Assembly (NCBI GenBank): GCA_021827245.1
Contig: JAKAWN010000425.1
Location: 1 to 5,871 of the forward strand
Direction: 5' to 3'
DNA from: Acidobacteriota bacterium
Lineage (GTDB): Bacteria > Acidobacteriota > Terriglobia > UBA7540
Length of the DNA: 5,871 bases
Positions 5,829 to 5,871 of the stretch are shown piece by piece. The notes beneath the pieces are model-generated. The model had not been told where the DNA came from and did no database searches. It saw only the letters and a list, made by a program, of their open reading frames with translations. The number at the start of each line of letters is the position of its first letter. Positions within the stretch are counted from its first letter, which is position 1. The position numbers were made by a program, and so were the translations under genes.

Positions 5829-5871
5829 CGCGGGGCGAAATCTGGACTGTTGCTGGAGGGAAAGACTATGC
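5825..5871 (+). CDS. MazF/PemK-type toxin, N-terminus only (cut by window end)
   Basis: A GTG at 5825-5827 overlaps the antitoxin stop (GTGA) and opens a frame reading MTRGEIWTVAGGKDY up to the edge. This is the hallmark N-terminus of MazF/PemK endoribonucleases (RGEIW followed by a glycine-containing turn), which cleave mRNA at short sites and stop growth when unrestrained. Only 15 full codons plus 2 nt are present. The ribosome site is weak (GGCGGG just upstream), consistent with dependence on translation of the antitoxin. Integrity of the rest of the toxin cannot be judged here. Confidence 0.85.
   Translation, partial: MTRGEIWTVAGGKDY

Noticed and set aside
1..5871. CRISPR array, tRNA, rRNA or insertion sequence ends
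   Set aside because: No regularly spaced repeats, RNA-gene signatures, transposase or paired terminal repeats were seen on either strand.

Overview
The window is GC-rich bacterial DNA with short gaps and mixed gene orientation. It looks like an accessory (island-like) region: an efflux-type transporter, two proteins of no recognised family, a predicted nuclease-like protein, an unusual primase-like protein and a toxin-antitoxin locus. No rRNA, tRNA, housekeeping operon, CRISPR array or transposase is visible. The phylum cannot be fixed from the sequence. Protein style would fit Acidobacteriota or a GC-rich proteobacterium, but that is only an impression.

Left third, minus strand (1-2126). 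A predicted winged-helix protein of 170 aa (2126 to 1614) is followed 107 nt downstream by a 12-TM major facilitator transporter (1506 to 250, TTG start). A possible third minus-strand gene starts at 173 and runs off the left edge. The gap 2127-2350 separates this block from the rightward genes. It holds two pseudo-palindromes 21 bp apart, lying inside two overlapping divergent promoter-like sequences, and may be a shared control region.

Middle, plus strand (2351-4329). An unrecognised 142-aa protein with a strong Shine-Dalgarno is followed, after about 200 nt, by a 422-aa protein. That protein's first and last conserved blocks look like a PIN-type nuclease core split by a long helical insert. 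A 30-aa reading frame with a good ribosome site overlaps the end of this gene (4237-4329).

Right third, plus strand (4330-5871). A GTG-started archaeo-eukaryotic primase (AEP) with a C-terminal CHC2-like zinc ribbon follows, of the type described from TOTE conflict systems. It has its own promoter-like sequence and inverted repeats upstream. Last is a MazE-like antitoxin (DUF3018) behind a perfect 14-bp palindrome. Its TGA overlaps the GTG start of a MazF/PemK toxin, which is cut by the window edge after 15 codons.

The candidate new system is the grouping of PIN-like protein, microORF and AEP/zinc-ribbon protein, with regulated neighbours on both sides. The primase and the toxin-antitoxin locus are well supported. 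The functional link between the PIN-like protein and the primase is inference from adjacency only.
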